From NCBI RefSeq assembly GCF_002838765.1, contig NZ_CP025120.1:1-64000 (forward strand): a stretch of DNA of 64,000 nt, read 5' to 3'. Positions within the stretch are counted from its first letter, which is position 1. The number at the start of each line of letters is the position of its first letter. The notes under the pieces are model-generated. The model was not told the DNA's origin. It saw only the letters and a program-made list of their open reading frames with translations, and searched no databases. A program made the translations under genes and the position numbers. Source of the stretch: Kangiella profundi. GTDB taxonomy: Bacteria > Pseudomonadota > Gammaproteobacteria > Enterobacterales > Kangiellaceae. This document shows positions 30,325 through 37,546 of this stretch, piece by piece.

Positions 30325-31854
30325 TTAGGGCAACTGCGCTAAATAGCGTTCAATCTTTCGATAATTCAAGGTCTCACTGATATGTTGGGGCTGAATCATA
30401 TCCTCGCCCGACAGATCCGCAATGGTCCGCGAGACTTTTATGATTCGGTGATAGGAGCGGGCAGATAAATTCAGTTGCTCAAGGGCTTTATTCAAAAGTG
30501 TTTTTGCGGAATCTGATAAGAGACAATGCTCATCAATTTCACCAGCCTGTAATTGCCCATTGAGTTTGCCCTGACGTTGATACTGAGCTGATTGGCATTC
30601 GATGACACGTTGACGTAAGAATTCGCTCGTTTCTCGTGGATTTGAATCTTTAGGTTTGCCATTAGTTAATTCCTGCTGACTGAGAAGCGGAACCTCAACC
30701 TGCATATCAATTCGATCTAAAAGTGGCCCAGAAATTTTGCCAAGATAACGACGAATAACATCAGGTGTGCAACGACAGGAACCTTTTGGGTTACCGTAAT
30801 GACCACAGGGGCAGGGGTTGGTTGCTGCCAAAAACATGAAGTTAGCAGGATACTCTGCCTGATGGGCCGCGCGAGAAATGGTGACTTTTCCGCTTTCCAA
30901 TGGCTCACGAAGGTTATCCAACACCTGACGGGAAAACTCGGTCAACTCATCCAGAAATAACACCCCATTATGCGACAATGAGATTTCACCAGGCTTTGGA
31001 TGACTTCCGCCACCAATCAAAGCAGGCGCAGAACATGAATGATGAGGCGCGCGATATTTGCGTACGAAAAACTGACTGGCATCAAAGCCAAAATGACTCA
31101 CCGAATAAATGGATGCTGACTCTTTGGCTTCCTGTTCCGTCATGGGTGACAGAATGGTCTGCATCCTTGAAGCGAGCATACTTTTTCCTGTTCCCGGCGG
31201 ACCAATAAACAACAGGTGGTGCTTGCCCGCAGCGGCAATGGTCAAAGCGCGCTTGGCCGACTCCTGCGCAATGACATCCGACATATCCATATCAAAGTCG
31301 TAATCATTTACCACAGCATCATTAATACATTCGGGTAAAGGCGTGTTGCGCATCAACGACTGACAGACATCCAGCAAGTGCTTGGCATGGACCGCCTGCA
31401 CCGACGGCACCAAACCCGCCTCTGCAGAATTCGCTTCTGGCACAACCAGAGTTCGCTTATCCTCAGTGCAAGCCAGAGCCACCGGCAAAACTCCTTTAAC
31501 CGGACGCAATTCACCAGTCAAAGCCAGTTCACCAATAAATTCATAATTGGGAAGATAGTCTGACGGAAGCTGACCAGACGCCGCTAAAATACCAAGCGCA
31601 ATGGGTAAATCAAAACGACCACCTTCTTTAGGCAAATCCGCTGGTGCCAGATTGATAGTGATGCGGCGCGCCGGAAATTCAAAGTTAGAATTAATAATCG
31701 CGCTACGAACCCGATCCTTACTTTCCTTAACCGCCGCCTCCGGCAAACCAACAATATTCAAACTTGGTAGACCGTGCGACAAATGCACTTCAACGGTAAC
31801 TAATGGCGCTTCAATTCCAACCCCGGCGCGGGAATACACAATAGCGAGAGACAT
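30325..31854 (-). CDS. comM: YifB/ComM family Mg-chelatase-like AAA+ ATPase
   Basis: The 509-residue protein opens with the family block MSLAIVYSRAGVGIEAPLVTVEVHLSHGLP and the N-terminal Lon-protease-like domain. It then has Walker A GPPGTGKSMLASR, Walker B GVLFLDELTEF and the C-rich NPCPCGHYGNPKGSCRCT zinc motif. A C-terminal Mg-chelatase helical domain with LSARSYHRIIKVSRTIADL follows. ComM is a branch-migration helicase that widens homologous integration during natural transformation. No other competence gene is nearby. Confidence 0.93.
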   Translation of the reverse strand: MSLAIVYSRAGVGIEAPLVTVEVHLSHGLPSLNIVGLPEAAVKESKDRVRSAIINSNFEFPARRITINLAPADLPKEGGRFDLPIALGILAASGQLPSDYLPNYEFIGELALTGELRPVKGVLPVALACTEDKRTLVVPEANSAEAGLVPSVQAVHAKHLLDVCQSLMRNTPLPECINDAVVNDYDFDMDMSDVIAQESAKRALTIAAAGKHHLLFIGPPGTGKSMLASRMQTILSPMTEQEAKESASIYSVSHFGFDASQFFVRKYRAPHHSCSAPALIGGGSHPKPGEISLSHNGVLFLDELTEFSRQVLDNLREPLESGKVTISRAAHQAEYPANFMFLAATNPCPCGHYGNPKGSCRCTPDVIRRYLGKISGPLLDRIDMQVEVPLLSQQELTNGKPKDSNPRETSEFLRQRVIECQSAQYQRQGKLNGQLQAGEIDEHCLLSDSAKTLLNKALEQLNLSARSYHRIIKVSRTIADLSGEDMIQPQHISETLNYRKIERYLAQLP

Positions 31855-32117
31855 CCTTTGTCCTTGTTATAAGAAATGTAACCCGCAATCGTAGAGAAAT
31901 AAGAATGAAGAATGAATATCAGAAGTCTTAAAGTTATGTAGGAAAAAGATTAAGGAGTTTGTGTGGGATGCTAAAATGGTTGGAAGGTTTGTTGGAAATA
32001 ATGTATGGACAAGAGGCATGTCATCCTGATGAAAATCAGGATCTGCTCTTTATGCTCTAATAGTAAATAATATGAAAAAAAGTTAAATTAAATAATCGAT
32101 ATAAATCAGGTTAACGT
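31855..32117. other. Intergenic gap after comM with REP-like hairpin
   Basis: No gene is supported in this 263-bp gap upstream of comM. It holds a perfect 8-bp stem ATCCTGAT-GAAA-ATCAGGAT at 32023-32042. Its TCATCCTGATGAAAATCAGGATCT setting (split here by its loop) resembles dispersed intergenic REP-like repeats of gammaproteobacteria; that cannot be checked within this window. Confidence 0.45.
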
Positions 32118-32225
32118 ATGAACTGGAAAGGATATTTGAGAATATTAATGGCCTTCCTAACAGCTTTAGTGATAATTGGGCCTGTAGCCTACTTATTAAT
32201 AGTGTATGGAGTTACATCAGCATGA
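32118..32225 (+). CDS. Tiny membrane ORF (35 aa)
   Basis: This ORF starts MNWKGYLRILMAFL and encodes one hydrophobic helix (about 8-30) with a short tail. It overlaps the next ORF by 20 bp. I recognise no family and there is no clear ribosome site, but the overlap with two further ORFs suggests a compact operon. Confidence 0.4.
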   Translation: MNWKGYLRILMAFLTALVIIGPVAYLLIVYGVTSA

Positions 32226-32367
32226 ATCAAAGTGGGTCTCTACAGCTATTATCGTGCTAGCAATTATTCTAGTCATTGCAATTACAGGATTGTTTACTTT
32301 AAGAGAAGTAAGACAAAGTAAGAAAGGGGGTTCAACTCAACTTAGGAAGCCCAATGAAATTAACTAA
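32206..32367 (+). CDS. Tiny membrane ORF (53 aa)
   Basis: This ORF starts MELHQHESKWVSTAIIVL and has a single hydrophobic helix (about 11-31) followed by a basic tail. It overlaps the preceding tiny ORF by 20 bp and the following DUF6869 gene by 14 bp, in different frames. The composition (one clean transmembrane helix, positive-inside tail) argues for a real small protein; no family is recognised. Confidence 0.45.
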   Translation: MELHQHESKWVSTAIIVLAIILVIAITGLFTLREVRQSKKGGSTQLRKPNEIN

Positions 32368-32740
32368 AAAAGAAATGAAGGCTTGGGTCGATGAATATAT
32401 TAAAGCTCAAGATAACAATACCAGTATAAGTGAAAATGGTGTACTGCATTGGTCAGTTAATAAGTTTTTCGAACTCGAGAATGAGCATCCAGAGCTTTGC
32501 TGGAAGATTATACTAGAAATTCTGCATAGAGAACCGAGTCAAAAAGTAAAAGAAATGCTAGCTGCTGGGCCTTTGGAAGATCTAATAGACTTACATGGAG
32601 AAGAATACATTGAGGTAATTGAAGAGGAAGCCAAAATAAATCCTGAGTTCAGGAAATTATTAAGAGGCGTATGGGAAAGTAGCACACCAGAAATATGGAA
32701 TAGAGTTCTAAAAGCGAGAATGAATACTAATAGCGATTAG
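32354..32740 (+). CDS. DUF6869-like protein
   Basis: The 128-residue soluble protein has an ELENEHPELCWKIILEILHRE helix pair, the AAGPLEDLIDLHGEEYIEVIEEEA block and the FRKLLRGVWES end. I associate this pattern with DUF6869, a family of unknown function. It sits directly before the first recognisable cassette boundary, and its upstream end overlaps tiny membrane ORFs. Whether it is itself a cassette is unclear, because no attC end was seen between it and 33078. Confidence 0.65.
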   Translation: MKLTKKEMKAWVDEYIKAQDNNTSISENGVLHWSVNKFFELENEHPELCWKIILEILHREPSQKVKEMLAAGPLEDLIDLHGEEYIEVIEEEAKINPEFRKLLRGVWESSTPEIWNRVLKARMNTNSD

Positions 32741-32814
32741 TAAGAACTTTCTCAGTTTGATAACTGTAATGATTTAAACGGAGTTGTTGTCTGATACTGC
32801 TAATAAAGGGTGAA

Positions 32815-32849
32815 CTAGCCATATAACGTTACTTGTTATTGATGGCTAG
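32815..32849. repeat. Long inverted repeat upstream of the cassette array
   Basis: CTAGCCAT...ATGGCTAG encloses a second arm pair ATAAC/GTTAT, with a 2-base bulge. The ATAAC/GTTAT inner ends recall attC end boxes, but the element is far shorter than an attC. There is no T tail, so it is not an obvious terminator. Confidence 0.4.
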
Positions 32850-33077
32850 ATAATAAGTAAGTACTTAGTTAATGAAAATATGGTTATTCGCAAACAGCGG
32901 TGAGAAATAGCTGATAAAGCTACCTGTTTTGCCTGAAATATACGGGATATACCGAATTTACCGCACCAGGGCATTCCCTTCGGTCATCCGCTAATCTCTT
33001 AAATATCCATAAAATCGACACTTGTAAAAAAAGACTAATGATAATAAAGTCTTACGAATCAATTCGTATAATAAAAT
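32850..33077. other. Non-coding stretch before first cassette
   Basis: No ORF is supported here. Two small inverted repeats lie near its end (AAGACT/AGTCTT at 33031-33053 and TACGAA/TTCGTA at 33053-33068), immediately before the first GTTATGT cassette boundary at 33078. It could contain a degenerate attC or an attI-like site, but no matching R'' box was found. Confidence 0.35.
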
Positions 33078-33093
33078 GTTATGTGCAAAAAAC

Positions 33094-33468
33094 ATGAATT
33101 GGACTGAATTAGAAATATTTAAAGGGATTGATCTAAACGACTCGTTTGTTTTGGGCTGTTCCCAGAGTGAAGGTCGTTTATCCTTTGACCTTGAGGCTAG
33201 TATTTGGCCTGAATCAAAATTTTATACTGAACCAAAGAAAAATGAATACACCTGTTATAAGAAAGCATTTCTGTCATTTGTAGGGGTCGATTCAATCCAA
33301 GGTCTAAAACCTATCGAAGCTGTTGCTTCATCAACAGACCCGGATGGATAAATTGATTATGGAAATATTGATACGCTCTCAATAGTTTCAGGTGGGTTTG
33401 AAGTTGAGGGTGATTTTGGTTCGGTTACAATCAAAGGCGGAGAGCTAAATTTTGAAGTTTGCACATAA
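33094..33468 (+). pseudogene. Cassette gene with in-frame nonsense codon
   Basis: The reading frame starts MNWTELEIFKGIDLNDSFVL, runs to a TAA at 33349-33351 and continues in the same frame as IDYGNIDTLSIVSGGFEVEG to a second TAA at 33466. That second stop lies inside the attC start ACATAAC, where cassette genes normally end. The full protein would be 124 residues with one internal stop, and from the family pattern the lost codon was probably GAA. The protein family is known to me only as a recurring cassette product of unknown function. Read conservatively, only an 85-residue fragment is made. Confidence 0.75.
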
Positions 33469-33537
33469 CAATTCGTTCGTGCGGGACCAAATAAGTCGCT
33501 GCGCGCCTTATTATGCCCCACAACTCAATCGTTATTT
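33463..33537 (+). other. attC site 1
   Basis: ACATAAC (contains the stop of the preceding gene) to GTTATTT, 75 bp. It begins with the TAACAATTCGTT wording familiar from resistance cassettes. A GC-rich inverted middle (GCTGCGCGC) fits the folded attC stem. Confidence 0.75.
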
Positions 33538-33554
33538 TTTGAAAGGAGTTATCG

Positions 33555-34325
33555 TTGAATACTAAAGCGTGGAAAATGACTCGTCCCGCAAATAATGAAA
33601 ATCCTAAAATTTGGCGTTACATGGATTTGGCGCAATTCGTATCTTTGCTAGCAAACGAATCTTTGTGGTTCAGCTCTGCGAAGTTCTTCGATGATCCCTT
33701 TGAAGGCTCACATTCAAAGCTTTACGCTAAAACGATGAACAATCTAAATTTAACTGAAGATGAAAAAGCTCAGAAAATAAAGATTGCACGAGAATTACCT
33801 AAGTACACTTTTATTAATTGTTGGCATATTTCTGACATAGAGTCTTACGCGATGTGGAAAATATATGGAAAATCAGGGAGTTCTGTCGCAATTCAGTCGA
33901 CATACAATAAATTATATGGTGCATTAAAAAATTACAATGAAGTGACTTTAGGTCTTGTGGACTATAAAGATTATGAAACAGAGCAATTAAGTGTCTATGG
34001 ACCAACAGAACTAGTACCGTTTTTCAACAAAGGTAAAACCTTCCATTATGAACAAGAACTCCGTGCAGTGATTCAGTATAACGAGAAACTCAATAAAATA
34101 TTTGCCTCTGACAAAGATATGGAGCAAGAAGAATTACCAACCGGTCTGGAAAGGAAGGTTGATTTGAACGCCTTAATTGAGTCCATATATGTATCGCCAG
34201 GAGCTCCAGTTTTTTTTAAAAACTCAGTCACAGCAATTCTTGATAAATTTGGATACACAAAACTTCAAAGAGAAATAGTATATTCAAAGTTGGAAAGGGA
34301 GCCTATTTATGGTTCTGCAATCTGA
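33555..34325 (+). CDS. DUF2971 family protein (cassette)
   Basis: The 256-residue protein opens with the typical DUF2971 pattern: KIWRYMDLAQFVSLLANESLWFSSAKFFDDPFEGSHS, then FINCWHISDIESYAMWKIYG, and KGKTFHYEQELRAVIQ later. DUF2971 is of unknown function and is often reported in mobile or defence-related neighbourhoods. The start is TTG, chosen because AAGGAG lies 6 bp upstream and no ATG is nearby. It fills one cassette between attC 1 and attC 2. Confidence 0.85.
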   Translation: MNTKAWKMTRPANNENPKIWRYMDLAQFVSLLANESLWFSSAKFFDDPFEGSHSKLYAKTMNNLNLTEDEKAQKIKIARELPKYTFINCWHISDIESYAMWKIYGKSGSSVAIQSTYNKLYGALKNYNEVTLGLVDYKDYETEQLSVYGPTELVPFFNKGKTFHYEQELRAVIQYNEKLNKIFASDKDMEQEELPTGLERKVDLNALIESIYVSPGAPVFFKNSVTAILDKFGYTKLQREIVYSKLEREPIYGSAI

Positions 34326-34397
34326 ATATAAAATGCGGTTGGTGTGGCGACAGCTCACTTGCGTACTCGTTCACTGCTGCACAACCGAGCGTTATGT
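34326..34397 (+). other. attC site 2
   Basis: The degenerate start near ATATAAA overlaps the preceding gene end, with internal arms GGTTG/CAACC and a clear end box GTTATGT at 34391-34397. That end box pairs perfectly with the ACATAAC at the end of the next cassette. Confidence 0.65.
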
Positions 34398-34409
34398 TCA
34401 AGAGGAAGT

Positions 34410-34919
34410 ATGGAAACTATTCTAGTTGCATTTCTTAGCTCAGTTAGTAGTGTTGGTTTAATCGCGCTTCTTACTTATCTATGTCGTAATTGGCTATTAG
34501 AAAGACTTAAAGCCTCAGTAAAACATGAATATGATTTAAAACTTGAAAGTTATAAATCCCAAATTACTAGGTGTGAGCAAGCATACGAAGAAATCATTGT
34601 CGCTCTATATGACATGATTAAATACTTCAGGGTACATAAGGAAGATTATGGGCAAGGTACAGGGTTGTCTGATGATCGAGAGCGAGAATTACTTCAAGAG
34701 TATATACGCGCTTCATCATCGCTAAGTAAAGCTACCGACATTGGCGCATTTTATATATCTCAAGATGCAGTAGATGTTCTCCAAAAATTAAGAAGCCGAG
34801 AGCAGCTGGATTACTATAACGAACCAAAATTTGAGTTCTATGAGCAAGAATATAAAGAGCACGATAAAGCAATGAAAAAGCTCGTCGAGGTAGCTAAGCA
34901 TGATCTTAAAAGAACATAA
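34410..34919 (+). CDS. Membrane-anchored coiled-coil protein of a recurring cassette family
   Basis: The 169-residue protein begins METILVAFLSSVSSVGLIALLTYL, one N-terminal transmembrane helix. An amphipathic, charge-rich stretch NWLLERLKASVKHEYDLKLESYKSQI follows, then a helical C-terminal region. I recognise this layout from integron cassettes but know no function. The longer frame from 34344 runs through the attC and is rejected; the ATG at 34410 has a GAGG site. Its stop TAA is part of the next attC start. Confidence 0.78.
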   Translation: METILVAFLSSVSSVGLIALLTYLCRNWLLERLKASVKHEYDLKLESYKSQITRCEQAYEEIIVALYDMIKYFRVHKEDYGQGTGLSDDRERELLQEYIRASSSLSKATDIGAFYISQDAVDVLQKLRSREQLDYYNEPKFEFYEQEYKEHDKAMKKLVEVAKHDLKRT

Positions 34920-34959
34920 CAATCGGCTCAAACGGACAAATATTCGCCGGGCGTTAGGC
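34914..34959 (+). other. attC site 3 (short)
   Basis: ACATAAC to GTTAGGC, only 46 bp, shorter than functional attC sites usually are. The two end boxes match their partners in the neighbouring cassettes, so it may be an internally shortened site. Confidence 0.65.
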
Positions 34960-34971
34960 ACCTACTAGCTC

Positions 34972-36141
34972 ATGATGAATTTTCCAGATGATATTGAAAT
35001 CCTAAAGGAAAAAGTCGAAAAATTTCTCGACCCTATTTCTTCGGCAGTGGAAAAGGGGACCAAAGGTGAGAAAAACTTTCTTTTTACTGCATCGAGAACG
35101 GAAGCAGGGCGATCTTTGCCTCCATACTACCAACTATATTTTTTGTTTGTTGATTTGCTTGGATACAAAAATCTTGGTCAATTTGAAAAAGTGGCTTGGT
35201 CAGTTCCTATTGATTACAACGGAACAGCTTATCTACTTGAGCATAGAAAGCTTGGAATGGGCCTATTTGCTTCAGATAAGGAAAATCAAGAGCCAGAGTG
35301 CCAGGAGATTGTAAAGAAAATAAATAAGGCAGTAAAAATTTCCCAGCCGTATTTTGAGTGGGTGGCGAATGAATCTGCTAAGCGTTCAAATTTGAATGTA
35401 CTAAATCATAGTCTTCGTCTACATGATCGCTATACCTATTTTATTGATGAGTATTATAAAAAGATTCAAGAAGCGAACACTCGGAAAGATGAAAGAATTC
35501 GAACCCAACACTCTGAGAATTCTTGGAGTGTTGAAATTCCTTATTATCGCTTAAAGAATGAATCGGAATGGTTGGCAATTTCAGCAATTGATGCCTTTTT
35601 TAGCTTCACTGAACATGTATTTATTCATGCAGCTATTTTGAGAGGGGCGGCATTAACTGGTGAAGATGTCGCAAATCTGGCTGATAATGAGTGGGCATCA
35701 AAATTTAAAGAATGCTTGGATATTCAGGATCAGGAAGTAAAGGTGCATTATGATCAATTGGTGTCTATCAAACGCCAAATAAGAAACTATGTTGCACATG
35801 GAGCATTTGGTAAAAACGGAGAGGCTTTTCAAATTCACTCTGGCGCAGGAGCAGTGCCTTTACTTATGCCTCACCAGAAAGGTAGTTCTCGGTTCTCCAT
35901 GCAGAGCGGTATTGAATTTAACGAAGCAGAGGCTATTAAAACCGTGGAAGAATTTATGCAATTCTATTGGGAGTCCAAGGCTTTCCCGGAAATAATTTAT
36001 ATTCAGAGCAGTATGCCATCTATCCTGCCCTACGCCTCGGATTCAACTTACGCTCGGGCTATGTCATCAATTGAAAAAATGGAAGACTTTGTCGAGTATT
36101 TAACAGGCATGCATGACAATGCTGCAAATATGGATTGGTGA
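34972..36141 (+). CDS. HEPN-motif protein (cassette)
   Basis: The 389-residue protein, largest of the array, is of unknown family. The only motif I recognise is RNYVAHGAF (about residue 268), which fits the R-phi-x3-H signature of HEPN nucleases. It sits in a helical region with flanking EVKVHYDQLVSIKRQI. HEPN proteins are RNases in toxin-antitoxin and phage-defence systems, so a defence or abortive-infection role is a reasonable guess. There is no adjacent antitoxin-like partner other than the next cassette, a nucleotidyltransferase-like gene. Two ATGs open the frame. Confidence 0.72.
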   Translation: MMNFPDDIEILKEKVEKFLDPISSAVEKGTKGEKNFLFTASRTEAGRSLPPYYQLYFLFVDLLGYKNLGQFEKVAWSVPIDYNGTAYLLEHRKLGMGLFASDKENQEPECQEIVKKINKAVKISQPYFEWVANESAKRSNLNVLNHSLRLHDRYTYFIDEYYKKIQEANTRKDERIRTQHSENSWSVEIPYYRLKNESEWLAISAIDAFFSFTEHVFIHAAILRGAALTGEDVANLADNEWASKFKECLDIQDQEVKVHYDQLVSIKRQIRNYVAHGAFGKNGEAFQIHSGAGAVPLLMPHQKGSSRFSMQSGIEFNEAEAIKTVEEFMQFYWESKAFPEIIYIQSSMPSILPYASDSTYARAMSSIEKMEDFVEYLTGMHDNAANMDW

Positions 36142-36145
36142 AAAT

Positions 36146-36212
36146 GCCCAACAAGTCAATCAACTACGCGCCTTTGGCGCCTGACGCAGCAAAGCTGCGA
36201 CGGTTATTAGGC
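36146..36212 (+). other. attC site 4
   Basis: GCCCAAC to ATTAGGC, 67 bp. Internal hairpins GCGCCTTTGGCGC and CGCAGCAAAGCTGCG give a strong stem. The end box has A in place of the G at the crossover position, which could impair recombination. Confidence 0.7.
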
Positions 36213-36238
36213 TTGCGATCAGATAAAGGAGTTACAAC

Positions 36239-37021
36239 ATCAAATCTATAGAAGATGGGGCGTTAGCTCTACTAAAAGACACAGCAAAATTGCTTTCATA
36301 TTTTCCTGATCTTGAATACATGGTAATTGGCGGATGGTGCCCTGTATTAAGAAATAAATCTGAAGTTACTCATCCTGGAACTTTGGATGTTGATATATTG
36401 TTCAAGGAATCATATCAGTCAGGAAGCTTAAAGAGTGTGATCGAATCCTTTATTGAATCAGGCTTTATGCCCTCAGCCAAGCATCCTTTCCAGCTGTTAA
36501 AGTCTCAAGAAATTAACGGTAAACATTTTGTTTATAACATAGACCTTCTTCACCCAAATATGGCTAACAATTCAGATCAAATTGGGATGTTTGTAGATCA
36601 TTTGGAGTTAGACGTACCCATAAACAACTCTGAAGAAAAGCTAAAGAAAATGATGTCTATCGTCCTGCCTAATTCTGAAATATTATTTAGAGAAAATCTA
36701 TTTGATGAATTTAAAGAATCTGGAGAGACCTTTAAGCTGGTGACTTTTGATGGAATGTTTATTACAAAAATGGATAGTTGCCAAAAACAGAAGCGGGAAC
36801 GGGATTCCTTTGATATTTATCTAGCCTTTGTTAACAAAGGCATAGATGTAGGTAAAATCAACAATTTGGCAGAAAGCGATAGTCGTATTAAAGAGTCTTT
36901 GGCAGGTTTTAGTAGATATCTGAAGGAAGAATCTGGGGCATTCAACCAAAACGTGCAGCATTTTTGTAAATCTATTACAGGCTCACCTGCGAAGTACATA
37001 TTGGGTGAGCTAAATGCCTAA
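36239..37021 (+). CDS. Nucleotidyltransferase-like cassette protein with apparent ATC start
   Basis: The frame is open well upstream of the first TTG (36290). The conserved-looking N-terminus KSIEDGALALLKDTAKLLSY starts right after an ATC at 36239, which stands 7 bp after AAAGGAG where an ATG would be expected. The protein is about 260 residues. VIGGWCPVL followed by GTLDVDILF is the GG-x-DxD pattern of minimal nucleotidyltransferases (AbiEii/MNT-like). Such enzymes act as toxins or antitoxins that nucleotidylate RNA or protein. Translation may start at ATC, at TTG 36290, or be lost. Confidence 0.65.
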   Translation: MKSIEDGALALLKDTAKLLSYFPDLEYMVIGGWCPVLRNKSEVTHPGTLDVDILFKESYQSGSLKSVIESFIESGFMPSAKHPFQLLKSQEINGKHFVYNIDLLHPNMANNSDQIGMFVDHLELDVPINNSEEKLKKMMSIVLPNSEILFRENLFDEFKESGETFKLVTFDGMFITKMDSCQKQKRERDSFDIYLAFVNKGIDVGKINNLAESDSRIKESLAGFSRYLKEESGAFNQNVQHFCKSITGSPAKYILGELNA

Positions 37022-37087
37022 CAAGGCCAGCCAGTGGGACAGCCAAACCGCTGCGCGCTTTGTCAGCCCCTGCTGGCAGCGTTAAGT
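37016..37087 (+). other. attC site 5
   Basis: GCCTAAC (holds the stop codon of the gene before) to GTTAAGT, 72 bp. The middle has GCCAGCC...GGCAGC arms and CGCTGCGCGC. This is one of the clearest attC sites in the window. Confidence 0.8.
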
Positions 37088-37094
37088 GACTTTA

Positions 37095-37424
37095 ATGAAA
37101 TCGATTTTAAACTCGAAATGGAAGATTATGGTAGCAGCGATACCCTTTGCATTGATCTGCTTTTATATCTTTCTTCGCTATGTTCCGTGGTTATTTGCGA
37201 GTGAACCTATCGAAATGATTGAGTTTTATGATGTATCCAATGATAAAGTCCCAGAAGGAGCTTTATCCTTTGCAATCAATCACGGTAAAGCGATGTACTA
37301 TTTTGAACCAGTTCCGAGCGAAGCTCTAAGTTTAGCTTGTGCTGTAGTAGTTATATTTAGCATTGCTCTTTTAGTTCTCTTCTATCTTGGGAAAAACTTG
37401 AAGAATCTTGATAACGTCAATTAA
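37095..37424 (+). CDS. Small two-span membrane protein (cassette)
   Basis: The 109-residue protein starts MKSILNSKWKIMVAAIPFAL; a GTG at 37086 inside the attC end is less likely. Hydrophobic segments lie at about 11-30 and 78-100, with a short extracytoplasmic loop between them. No family is recognised. It is the last cassette of array A. Confidence 0.65.
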   Translation: MKSILNSKWKIMVAAIPFALICFYIFLRYVPWLFASEPIEMIEFYDVSNDKVPEGALSFAINHGKAMYYFEPVPSEALSLACAVVVIFSIALLVLFYLGKNLKNLDNVN

Positions 37425-37484
37425 CAGGTGCATGAATTTGATTCGGTGCAAAAACGCACCTCACAACTTATATAAAAGTTAAGT
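37419..37484 (+). other. attC site 6
   Basis: AATTAAC to GTTAAGT, 66 bp, with AGGTGC/GCACCT arms. Its end box is identical to that of attC 5. It closes array A. Confidence 0.65.
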
Positions 37485-37493
37485 AGTAAGTAG

Positions 37494-37519
37494 GGGCTAC
37501 ATAGTAAACTATGTAGCCC
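37494..37519. repeat. 26-bp palindrome at the array A / chromosomal block junction
   Basis: GGGCTACATAGT-AA-ACTATGTAGCCC is perfectly self-complementary apart from the two central bases. It lacks a T tract, so it could be an unusual terminator for the minus-strand gene, a protein-binding site or a transposition scar. Confidence 0.55.
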
Positions 37520-37546
37520 GTTGTAGACTAAGCATCGTGGGAAGGA

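Larger units (their letters stand above)
33078..37484 (+). mobile_element. Integron gene-cassette array A (six cassettes, no integrase)
   Basis: Single plus-strand genes are separated by sites that begin RYYYAAC-like (TAAC) at or near the stop codon and end in GTTRRRY just before the next gene. Start and end boxes of the same cassette pair up as expected: GTTATGT with ACATAAC (33078/33463 and 34391/34914) and TTAGGC with GCCTAAC (36207/37016). In integrons this is produced by IntI-driven insertion. No tyrosine integrase is in the window, so the array is a CALIN or a distant part of a larger integron. Boundaries marked at 33078, 33531, 34391, 34953, about 36206, 37081 and 37478 divide six cassettes. 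Confidence 0.8.

Noticed and set aside
34344..34409. Longer start for the 34410 gene
   Set aside because: The extra 22 codons run through the attC site. The ATG at 34410 has its own ribosome site and the hydrophobic N-terminus.
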